From Alloalcanivorax mobilis (GTDB lineage Bacteria; Pseudomonadota; Gammaproteobacteria; Pseudomonadales; Alcanivoracaceae): a stretch of DNA of 64,000 nt. Position 1 is the stretch's first letter. Each line of letters starts with the position of its first letter. The DNA lies in assembly GCF_002864685.1 (NCBI RefSeq), contig NZ_NMQZ01000010.1, forward strand, positions 86,826 through 150,825, given 5' to 3'. The translations under genes were made by a program, and so were the position numbers. Shown here piece by piece: positions 15,906-23,837 of the stretch. Below the pieces are notes generated by a model. It searched no databases. It worked only from the letters and a program-made list of their open reading frames with translations, and was not told the origin of the DNA.

Positions 15906-17357
15906 TCAAAGATAGGGTTCCAGCATATGGGCGAGCGCGTTGCGCACGTTCCGCCAACCCGCCATGGCACGGAAATAGTTTTCGTCCGCCGGGGTGGCCC
16001 GCGATAGCCGGGTGTCGATCAGGGCATTGGCCTGGCTGGCGAGCGGATCATCGTAACATTCCAGGTCGAACTCAAAATTAAGGCGCAGACTGCGCGCGTC
16101 CCAATTGCCCGAGCCGAATTGCACCCAGTGGCCATCCACGGTCATCAGCTTGGTGTGATCAAACGGCGGCTTGGACAGATAAAGCTCCGCGCCTTCGCGT
16201 ACCAGCCATTTCAAGGCGTGCGTGCTGGCCCACTGAACCAGCCGCAGGTTGTTCTTTTCCGGCACCACCAGAATCACTCTGACCCCTTTCAACATCGCCA
16301 GTTGCAGGCTGGCGAGCAGGGTCTGGTCGGGCACGAAATACGGGGTCACGATACGCAATTCGTACTCGGCGGCGCCAATCGCGGCCAGCAAGGTGAGCCG
16401 GCGTTTGTCGAAATCCGCGTCCGGCCCGGCGCTGATGCCCCGGCTGCGCACCGAGCCCAGATCCACCTCACCGGCATAACGGTCATCCAGGACTTCCCGG
16501 CAGGTAAAGGCCCAGTCGGCCACGAACGCTCTTAGCAGGTGGAACACCACGGGGCCTTCCAGGCGGGCATGCAGATCATGAATGCCGGGCGGTTGTTGAA
16601 TGTAGCCGGCGCGAATGTTCATGCCACCACTGAACCCCACGCGGCGATCAATCACCATCAATTTGCGGTGATTACGCAGGTTCATGTAGGGCATGCGCCA
16701 GGGCGCCATGGAATGCAGAAACCGTTCCACCCGGACACCGTGGCGTTTCAACCGCCAGGTCACCGGCGGCAATGAGTAAAGCGCCCCCACGCCATCCAGT
16801 AGCACGCGCACTTGCACACCCCGATGGGCGGCGCGTTCCAACGCCGCGGCCAGCGGTTTGCCGGCGGCGTCGTTGCCAAAAATGTAGGAGGCGAGAAAGA
16901 CGCTTTCCCGTGCCTCGTCCACCGCCCGGGTCATCACCGCCATGGCGTCGGCGGCCTCCATCAGCTCGACTTTGTTGCCGTCGGTGAGAGGCAAATCAGT
17001 GAGCCGCCCCACCAACCTGGAAAGGACTTGCAGACGCGAAGTGGGCAACGGCGCGCCCGCTTGCTGGCCGGCACGCATGGCGGCGTCAATAACGCCGCCG
17101 GTGAGCATGCGGGCGCGCCGTTGAATACGGTTTACACCAAGGATCAGATAGAGAACCGCGCCGAGCACCGGTACCAGCCAGGCCACACCGGTCCAGGCGG
17201 CGGCGGCGCGTGCGTCACGCTTGTGCTGAGCAACATGTACCGTGACCGCCACCGCGCAGGCAACGCCGGCGGTGGCGGCGATCATCGGCCAGAAAGCGTG
17301 AATCCAGGCCAGCGCCACTTCTATGGGAAATGCCATCCTGGCCAGTGCGTCCATCAT
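15906..17357 (-). CDS. cls: Cardiolipin synthase (phospholipase D family)
   Basis: A 483-residue inner-membrane enzyme that joins two phosphatidylglycerols. Two N-terminal transmembrane helices (about 10-30 and 45-65) are followed by two PLD catalytic motifs: HRKLMVID with H near 229, followed by GFSGGMN, and HTKLMTVD with H near 401, followed by FGSGNWDARS. The start at 17357 has GGGGAG 9 bp upstream; the longer frame from 17381 adds nothing conserved. It leads a probable two-gene unit with the membrane protein at 15396. Confidence 0.93.
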   Translation of the reverse strand: MMDALARMAFPIEVALAWIHAFWPMIAATAGVACAVAVTVHVAQHKRDARAAAAWTGVAWLVPVLGAVLYLILGVNRIQRRARMLTGGVIDAAMRAGQQAGAPLPTSRLQVLSRLVGRLTDLPLTDGNKVELMEAADAMAVMTRAVDEARESVFLASYIFGNDAAGKPLAAALERAAHRGVQVRVLLDGVGALYSLPPVTWRLKRHGVRVERFLHSMAPWRMPYMNLRNHRKLMVIDRRVGFSGGMNIRAGYIQQPPGIHDLHARLEGPVVFHLLRAFVADWAFTCREVLDDRYAGEVDLGSVRSRGISAGPDADFDKRRLTLLAAIGAAEYELRIVTPYFVPDQTLLASLQLAMLKGVRVILVVPEKNNLRLVQWASTHALKWLVREGAELYLSKPPFDHTKLMTVDGHWVQFGSGNWDARSLRLNFEFDLECYDDPLASQANALIDTRLSRATPADENYFRAMAGWRNVRNALAHMLEPYL

Positions 17358-17812
17358 CGATCTTGTCTCCCCCACGGGCATAGCCCGGACGATAGCATAT
17401 TACCCCTGCGCCCCGCCCCGCTTTGCGCTTTACGAATCAACTGCTTACAATGCGCGCCCCCGGTTGCCGGGGCCCCGCGCGGCCAGCACGGAGCCGGGGA
17501 ACAATGATTACCCGCCGCGCTTAGGCGCGCCGGACGGAGCTCCGTCCGTTCGAGCCCGATGGCTTTGTCGCCGGGACACTTTCCAGGCCCTTGGGCCTGT
17601 GCTTGGGCAAGCCCGCCACCCATGGCGCGCTCGCCGTTCATGCCGGCCTTCGCCGGCGTCTGACAATACCGATACCGCTGGGTCGGCATAGCCCGGCCGG
17701 GCCAGGCCTCACGCCGTCCGGCCTTCGGCGCCCGGTGCCCTATGGCGCGCCGGCCCGCCGCTGTTGCCGCCCATTCACAATACCGCCCATTCACAATAAG
17801 AGGAGCGCAACC
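17358..17812. other. Intergenic region with a perfect 18-bp palindrome
   Basis: About 455 bp between divergent genes. CGGACGGAGCTCCGTCCG at 17531-17548 is fully self-complementary. Other GC-rich inverted words (GGCGCGCC, GCCGGCCG types) occur around it. No coding frame is convincing. Promoters for both flanking genes must lie here, but I cannot place them. Confidence 0.45.
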
Positions 17813-19165
17813 ATGCCCGATACGTCTCTGGCCATTGCGGTGCACGAAACCTTCGCAGAGCCCCATTCGCCGCGCCGTTTCAAGGTGTTCACCGCCCGTC
17901 AGATCGACCGCATCGGGCCATTGCAAGAGCTCGACGAGGAAACCCGCTTCGCCATGAAGGTGGTTGCCAGCGTGCTGCCATTCCGGGTCAACGAATACGT
18001 GATCGAAGAGTTGATCGATTGGAGCAAGGTGCCCGAGGACCCGATCTATCAGCTTACTTTCCCGCAGAAAGGCATGCTCGCGCCGCACCACTTCGACAAA
18101 GTCGCCGCGGCTCTGCGCGGCGGCGACAAAGCGCAAATCGACGCCACCGTGGCCGAGGTGCGCGACGCGCTTAACCCGCACCCCGCCGGACAGCTCGAAC
18201 ACAATATCCCTGAAGTGGATGGCGAGAAAATCGACGGCATTCAGCATAAATACAACGAGACCGTGCTGTTTTTCCCCAGCCAGGGCCAGGTCTGCCACAG
18301 CTACTGCACGTTCTGTTTTCGCTGGGCGCAGTTCATTGGCGACAACGATCTGAAAATCGCCACCAAGGAAGCGGGCCAGCTGAAAAGATACGTGCAAGCG
18401 CACCCGAAAATTACCGATATCCTGATTACCGGCGGCGACCCTCTGGTAATGAAAACCAAAAATCTGCGCGCGCACATCGAGCCGCTGCTGGAGCTGCAAC
18501 AGATTCGCACCATTCGCATCGGCTCCAAGGCACTCACCTTCTGGCCGCATCGGTTTGTCAGCGACGACGACGCGGACGATCTGCTCGATCTGTTCCGGCA
18601 GGTGGCCGCCGCCGGCAAGCATCTGGCGCTGATGGCCCATTACAACCATTGGAAAGAGCTGGAGCCGGCGATCGCCCGCGCCGCCATCCAGAAAGTCCGC
18701 GATACCGGCGCGCAAATCCGCGCCCAGGGTCCGCTGTTGGCGCACATCAACGACAACGCCGACGATTGGGCGCGCCTGTGGCAAACCCAGGTGGAGCTGG
18801 GCATCGTGCCCTACTACCTGTTCGTGGAGCGCGACACCGGCGCCCGCCATTATTTCGAAGTGCCCCTGGCCCGGGCCTGGCACATTTATCGCGACGCCAT
18901 GCAGCAGGTTTCCGGCCTGGCGCGCACCGCGCGCGGCCCGAGCATGTCTTGCCATCCCGGCAAAGTGGAGATCCAGGGGATCACCGAAATACACGGCGAG
19001 AAGGTGTTCGTGTTGCGAATGATCCAGGGCCGCAATCCGGATTGGGTACAGCGGCCCTTCTTCGCCCGTTATGACGAGCAAGCCACCTGGTTGAATCATC
19101 TGCGCCCCGCTTTCGGTGAATCGCGATTCTTTTTCGAGCAGGTATTGGCGGCCGGATCGGATTGA
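17813..19165 (+). CDS. KamA-family radical SAM protein (lysine 2,3-aminomutase-like)
   Basis: A 450-residue radical SAM/PLP aminomutase homologue. The cluster motif is C161-x3-C165-x2-C168 (CHSYCTFC), followed by ILITGGDPLVM and, near the C-terminus, GPSMSCHPGKVEIQG, where the lysine may hold PLP. Length fits KamA rather than the shorter EpmB (about 340). KamA interconverts lysine and beta-lysine, which can act as an osmolyte precursor, but no ablB acetyltransferase is adjacent. AGGAG lies 8 bp before the chosen ATG; longer in-frame extensions back to 17591 are unsupported. Confidence 0.85.
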   Translation: MPDTSLAIAVHETFAEPHSPRRFKVFTARQIDRIGPLQELDEETRFAMKVVASVLPFRVNEYVIEELIDWSKVPEDPIYQLTFPQKGMLAPHHFDKVAAALRGGDKAQIDATVAEVRDALNPHPAGQLEHNIPEVDGEKIDGIQHKYNETVLFFPSQGQVCHSYCTFCFRWAQFIGDNDLKIATKEAGQLKRYVQAHPKITDILITGGDPLVMKTKNLRAHIEPLLELQQIRTIRIGSKALTFWPHRFVSDDDADDLLDLFRQVAAAGKHLALMAHYNHWKELEPAIARAAIQKVRDTGAQIRAQGPLLAHINDNADDWARLWQTQVELGIVPYYLFVERDTGARHYFEVPLARAWHIYRDAMQQVSGLARTARGPSMSCHPGKVEIQGITEIHGEKVFVLRMIQGRNPDWVQRPFFARYDEQATWLNHLRPAFGESRFFFEQVLAAGSD

Positions 19166-19315
19166 GCACCCCGCGGTGCTTCGCCCACCAGCCGCGTTGA
19201 GACGCTTGGCCAATTGCGCTGAGACACCCTGCCTAACGCCCCCATGCAAAGCCGCGAATAATAGCGCCACTGGATAAAAAAATGGCCGCTCTTTACGGCC
19301 CTTGGGGGCTTTGTT

Positions 19316-20377
19316 ATGACAACAGGTTTGTTGGCCCGGCGCTTGGGCGTCGGTTTTCTTTTAGTGATGCTCGGCCTGGCGCCCCTGGCCGGCTGCGATA
19401 ACGATACCTCGGACCATGACAACGACGCCTCCAACGGTGGCGGCGACAATGGTAGTAATGACGGCGGTGGTAATGATGACGGAGGGAGCGACGACGGTGG
19501 CGATAATGGCGGCGATAACGGCAGTCCGCCGACACCGACGTTGGTGATCACCAGCGACAACGCCACGGCGGTGTTGATCCAATCCCGCATGGCTCTGGAT
19601 CTGCTGCCTCGCCTGCTGGTCGGAGCCAACGTATTTTACAGCAACAGCATCGCCGTTCAGGGCTACGACGATTTTCCGCCCTGCGATAACGCCGAAGGCC
19701 AGGTTCAACTGCTGGGAGACAACCCGGGCCAACCCACCACGTTGATCGCCAGCGACTGTGACGACCTCTCCTACCCGCGCAACTTCAACGGCCGGCTCGA
19801 TCTGGATTTCAGCAATGCGGACGACCCGCTCAGCACCTTCACCGGATTCGCCGAGCGCATCCAGGCTTATGATCCCAACCTGCGCCTGAGCGCCAACGGC
19901 GGTTTGCGCCTGCATCCCGAGGTCCCCGACGATTACTTCGGCATCGCCGTGGCACACCAGGCCGACATCGACATCACGCTGGAGCTGTTGCCCGGCGGCA
20001 GTGACACGCCGATCACCAGCCTGGGGTTCGATTTCCACGATTACACCAGCCGTTACTCCAGCAGCATTCACTTTGACGACGTGCCCTTCCCACTGTTGAG
20101 CGGCGCCGGCGACGTGACATTCCGTGGTCTCGCCGAAGGCCGGGTAACGTTGACCACGCCTCGCCAACTGACCGATCCGGATGCTTCGAACCCGCTGTGC
20201 TACGGCGATGGAGTTATTGAGGTCGAGGGTGCCGAAGGCAGCTCGGTGCGGCTCGATTACAACGGCGCCCAGGCGATTCTCAGTGTCAATGGCGCCCTGC
20301 TGGCAAGCGGCGATTGCACCGATCTGACCCAGCAGTGGACCAGCCAGGTGGCCGCCAGCCTGCCACCTTATAGGTAG
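19316..20377 (+). CDS. Lipoprotein with Asp/Gly/Asn-rich linker, unknown function
   Basis: A 353-residue exported lipoprotein: basic start, hydrophobic core, and lipobox LAGC with the acylated cysteine at C27. Residues 28-70 are low-complexity D, G, N and S, a flexible tether. The rest looks beta-rich with paired cysteines. D28 directly after the lipid cysteine would favour inner-membrane retention in enterobacteria, but that rule does not hold in all relatives. No family recognised. Likely calcium-tolerant surface or periplasmic display is speculation. Confidence 0.8.
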   Translation: MTTGLLARRLGVGFLLVMLGLAPLAGCDNDTSDHDNDASNGGGDNGSNDGGGNDDGGSDDGGDNGGDNGSPPTPTLVITSDNATAVLIQSRMALDLLPRLLVGANVFYSNSIAVQGYDDFPPCDNAEGQVQLLGDNPGQPTTLIASDCDDLSYPRNFNGRLDLDFSNADDPLSTFTGFAERIQAYDPNLRLSANGGLRLHPEVPDDYFGIAVAHQADIDITLELLPGGSDTPITSLGFDFHDYTSRYSSSIHFDDVPFPLLSGAGDVTFRGLAEGRVTLTTPRQLTDPDASNPLCYGDGVIEVEGAEGSSVRLDYNGAQAILSVNGALLASGDCTDLTQQWTSQVAASLPPYR

Positions 20378-20435
20378 CTCCAAGGTCCAATTTATTGCAC
20401 TATCCGAAGTCCGATTGAAGCTCAGGCAAAGCGGC

Positions 20436-21494
20436 ATGGACCTTGGCGACGGACAGGAACATTCACCGGTGCGGGATTGGAGCAAGGACATCTGGGGCTG
20501 GTCTCCGGAAGACGGCCCCTGGACACCGGACCACGGCCTGCCCGCCCAATGTCTCTATCTGGCGCTCGCCACCCGTGACGCCGACCACCGGGATGGCTAC
20601 GACTTCTGGCGCCAAACGGTGTTCTACGATTTCGAGGCGGACACCCCGGATGACGATCAGAAAGCCACCTTCCAGGCCCGCGCCGCCGGCCTGGTGGGGC
20701 CAGAAAGCGCCGTGTTCTGGTATCGCTCCAACCGCCTTGGCGGTCACCGTGGCGCCAGCCGGTGCCGACACGCGGACTACGACGACTTCACCCTGGGCCT
20801 GGTGTTACAAGGCCAGCGCCGCCACCGGCTGGACAGCGGCGAGGTGCTGGTGGCCGGCCCCGGCGATCTGTTCGTTTACGATCCGACCCGCCCCTGCCGG
20901 GTCAACTGGAGCGACCATCGCGGCATCCATCTGACCCTGCCACGGCAAAGTTTACTGCCGCTGTTCGCGCTTGATCGGATGCCCTTTCCGCTGCTGCTGG
21001 AACGCCTGCGCCAGGGGCCGATGAGCGCCTTTCTGCGCAGTCATCTGATGCACCTGGCGCTGACCGGTGGCCGCCTGTCAGCCACGCACCAGGCACTGCT
21101 GCTCGAACAAACCCGGGATCTGGCCATCGCCGCGCTCAGCGCCGCCTCACGGATGCCCACCGAAGAAGCGGCACCGGACGCCACCTACCTGGCGGCGCGC
21201 CGCCTGATGGCACGGCGCCTGGACGACCCGGACCTGGACCCGGCCGGCCTGGCGCGGGCATTGGGCTGCTCGCGGGCCACGCTGTACCGCTTGTTTTCCC
21301 GGCACGGAGTCACCGTGGCCGGCTGCCTGCGCGAGGCCCGCCTGCGCAAAGCCCATCGCCTGCTGACCAGCGCGCCGCAACACATCACCATCGCCGAACT
21401 GGCGGCGCGCTGCGGCTTTCTTGACCAGACCGGTTTCAGCCGCCTGTTTCGTCAGCGCTTCGGGCTGCGGCCCAGCGATCTGCGCCGCCGCTGA
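20436..21494 (+). CDS. AraC-family transcriptional regulator
   Basis: About 352 residues. The C-terminal third has the two helix-turn-helix motifs of AraC/XylS (DLDPAGLARALGCSRATLYRLF and ITIAELAARCGFLDQTGFSRLF), ending QRFGLRPSDLRR. The N-terminal part has an AraC-binding-like cupin segment (FTLGLVLQGQRRHRLDSGEVLVAGPGDLFVYDP). The ATG at 20436 is preferred over an upstream TTG at 20415. It is convergent with the MocR regulator and has no obvious target beside it. Confidence 0.9.
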   Translation: MDLGDGQEHSPVRDWSKDIWGWSPEDGPWTPDHGLPAQCLYLALATRDADHRDGYDFWRQTVFYDFEADTPDDDQKATFQARAAGLVGPESAVFWYRSNRLGGHRGASRCRHADYDDFTLGLVLQGQRRHRLDSGEVLVAGPGDLFVYDPTRPCRVNWSDHRGIHLTLPRQSLLPLFALDRMPFPLLLERLRQGPMSAFLRSHLMHLALTGGRLSATHQALLLEQTRDLAIAALSAASRMPTEEAAPDATYLAARRLMARRLDDPDLDPAGLARALGCSRATLYRLFSRHGVTVAGCLREARLRKAHRLLTSAPQHITIAELAARCGFLDQTGFSRLFRQRFGLRPSDLRRR

Positions 21495-21516
21495 CCCGGA
21501 TCACGGCGAACAGACC

Positions 21517-22914
21517 CTAAAGCAGAGCAGCCAGGCGCATCAGCGCCCGCTCCACCCGCTGGTCCCAGCGCACCGCGCAGTTCAGACGCAGACAGTGGTC
21601 GAACTTGCCTGAGGCGGAAAACAGCGCGCCGGGGGCGAAGCTGATGCCCGCTTCCAGCGCCTGTTCGGAAAGCTCCGAGGTATCCACCCCACCCGGCAGC
21701 TCCAGCCACAGCACGAAACCGCCGGCCGGCCGGCTGATGCGGGTGTTGGGCGGAAACACGGCGGCCACCCGGTCGGTCATGCGCGCCACCGCCTGGGCAT
21801 GCAGAACACGCACCTGGCGCAAATGCCGATCGTAATGCCCGTGGTCCAGGAAATGAGCGAGCGCCAATTGCGACGGCGTGGCCACCGACACCGTATTGAC
21901 GAACTGCAGATAACCGGCGCGCTCGTGGTGCTTGCCCGGCACCAGCCAGCCCACCCGCATGCCGGCGGACAGCGTCTTCGAACAGGATGAACAATAGTAG
22001 ACCTGACCGTGCCGGTCCCAGGCTTTGACCGGCAACGGCCGCGGCCCGACCAGCGGCAGATCGCCATAAATGTCGTCCTCCACCAGGGGCACGCGGTGCG
22101 CCGCCAGCAACGCCAGCAACGCCTGCTTGCGGGCGTCGGACATGCACACGCCCAGCGGGTTGGAAAAGTTCGGCACCACCACGCACGCGGCCACCGGCCA
22201 ACGCTCCATGGCCAGTGCCAGCGCTTCCAGAGAGATGCCGTGGATCGGATCGGTGGGAATTTCCAGCGCCTTCAAACCCAGCGACTCGATCACCTGCAGC
22301 AGGCCGTAATAGGTCGGTGACTCGATCGCCACCGTGTCGCCAGGCCGGGTCAGCAGCCGCAGGGCAATGGCCACCGATTCCTGGCAGCTGTTGGTGATCA
22401 CCACCTGATCCGGCGCGGTGGCGCATTGCAACGCCGCCAGCCGGCGGGCGATACCGCTGCGCAACTCCGGCGCGCCGGGCGGGAATTCGTAGCCCACGCA
22501 GCGCCGCCGTTGTTCGCGGAGCACGGTGCGAAACGCCCGCTCCATCTGCGCCACCGGCTGAAAATCCGGGTCCGGCACCGCCGCGCCCAGATTGACCACC
22601 GCCGGGTCATTCACCACCTGCACCATGCGCAGCACCCGCTCCTGCCCGCTCACCGCCCGTGGCCGGCGGCCCGCCTTTGGCAAGCTCGGTGCCTCGCGGC
22701 GCGCCGCTGGCGCCAGCACGAAGAAGCCGGAGCGCGAGCGTGCCTCCAGAACACCGCGCTGCTCCAGCTCCCGGCAAGCACTCACCGCCGTGGCCACACT
22801 CACGCCGTAATCCTGGCCCAGCCGGCGCACGCCGGGCAGCCGTGTTCCCACCGGATAAACCCGCTTCTGAATCAGCGATTGCAGCTGATCCGCCAATTGC
22901 AGATAACGCTTCAT
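21517..22914 (-). CDS. MocR-family regulator (GntR HTH fused to PLP aminotransferase fold)
   Basis: A 465-residue fusion: an N-terminal GntR winged helix (YPVGTRLPGVRRLGQDYGVSVATAVSACRELEQRGVLEAR), then a fold-type I aminotransferase domain with the PLP lysine about residue 311 in CSSCSKTLSAGMRVGW. MocR proteins sense PLP or an amino acid adduct and control transport or vitamin genes. It is divergent from a LysE-type exporter, its most likely target. The start at 22914 (MKRYLQ) begins exactly at the winged-helix domain. Confidence 0.92.
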   Translation of the reverse strand: MKRYLQLADQLQSLIQKRVYPVGTRLPGVRRLGQDYGVSVATAVSACRELEQRGVLEARSRSGFFVLAPAARREAPSLPKAGRRPRAVSGQERVLRMVQVVNDPAVVNLGAAVPDPDFQPVAQMERAFRTVLREQRRRCVGYEFPPGAPELRSGIARRLAALQCATAPDQVVITNSCQESVAIALRLLTRPGDTVAIESPTYYGLLQVIESLGLKALEIPTDPIHGISLEALALAMERWPVAACVVVPNFSNPLGVCMSDARKQALLALLAAHRVPLVEDDIYGDLPLVGPRPLPVKAWDRHGQVYYCSSCSKTLSAGMRVGWLVPGKHHERAGYLQFVNTVSVATPSQLALAHFLDHGHYDRHLRQVRVLHAQAVARMTDRVAAVFPPNTRISRPAGGFVLWLELPGGVDTSELSEQALEAGISFAPGALFSASGKFDHCLRLNCAVRWDQRVERALMRLAALL

Positions 22915-23052
22915 GGGCAGGCCCGCGCACTCAGGGGAAAGGGAACAACCAACACAGCGGCCTGGAACACACAACTGTACCGATCCAATTTCCGTTTTTT
23001 ATATCTGTATTGAGTGGCGACGTCCACCTAAGCTGATCGGCGAATCACCGAA

Positions 23053-23105
23053 GCACGCCATGAAGAAGCACCATGAAGAGGCACGCTATGAAGAGGCACG
23101 CCATG
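23053..23105. repeat. Short tandem repeat carrying successive ATG/SD units at the exporter start
   Basis: The unit GCACGCCATGAAGAG recurs imperfectly about four times. ATGs lie at 23060, 23073, 23088 and 23103; the last three share one frame and each is preceded by GAAGAGG or similar. Repeat-number change would alter the N-terminus of the exporter by a few residues or move the initiation site. Confidence 0.6.
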
Positions 23106-23702
23106 AATCTGGAAAATACTTTGCCGATGATCGGCTTTATCGTGGTCATGGTCGGCACCCCCGGGCCCAACAACCTGATGCTGATGGCCGCCGGCGCCAA
23201 CGCCGGTTTTCGGCGTTCCCTACCGCACATTCTGGGCATCGTCGTGGGGTGCCAGATGATGCTGCTGGCGGTGGCCGTGGGGCTGGGCCAGGTGCTGGTG
23301 CGGTTCCCCGCCCTGGCGGTGGGCTTGCGCGTGGCTGGCGCCGCCTTTTTGATCTGGCTGGCCTGGCAACTGGTGCGCCGGCGCCACCCGGATGCCAGCA
23401 ACCGCGCCAGCGCCAGGCCGCTCACGTTCCGCCAGGCCGCGCTGTTTCAGTGGATCAACCCGAAGGCGTGGATGATGATCGTCACCGCCATCGCCACCTA
23501 CACCCACCCCGGCGATTACGCCCTCAGCGTGGCCGTGGTGGCCGGCCTGTTCCTGCTGCTCAGCGTGCCGCTAATCAGCACCTGGAATCTGTTCGGCGTG
23601 GCGTTGCAGGGTTGGTTGAATCAAGGGCCGCGGCTGGCGTTTTTCAACGTCGCCATGGCGGTGCTGCTGCTGGTCTCGATGTACCCCACTTTCATTGCCT
23701 GA
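23103..23702 (+). CDS. LysE/RhtB-family amino-acid exporter
   Basis: A 199-residue inner-membrane protein with about six helices. The family N-terminal signature VMVGTPGPNNLMLMAAGANAGFRRSLPHILG is clear. Members export amino acids or their analogues, driven by the proton gradient. The ATG at 23103 follows GAGG and is chosen over the two in-frame ATGs in the repeat at 23073 and 23088. Divergent from the MocR regulator, which probably controls it. Confidence 0.9.
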   Translation: MNLENTLPMIGFIVVMVGTPGPNNLMLMAAGANAGFRRSLPHILGIVVGCQMMLLAVAVGLGQVLVRFPALAVGLRVAGAAFLIWLAWQLVRRRHPDASNRASARPLTFRQAALFQWINPKAWMMIVTAIATYTHPGDYALSVAVVAGLFLLLSVPLISTWNLFGVALQGWLNQGPRLAFFNVAMAVLLLVSMYPTFIA

Positions 23703-23837
23703 ACACCCTCGCCCACCGGTCGCGCGCAATCCGCCCTCATTAACGCGCAGCCCTTTTTCTCACCCGCCGAGTCGCTTAGGCTTGGCGGGCGGCCCGTCCA
23801 GGCCGGAAACGATGGCGCCGCACGGGGAAGGCTAGCA

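Noticed and set aside
17354..19270. 638-codon minus-strand frame across the KamA-like gene
   Set aside because: Shadow of the radical SAM gene; no domain recognised.
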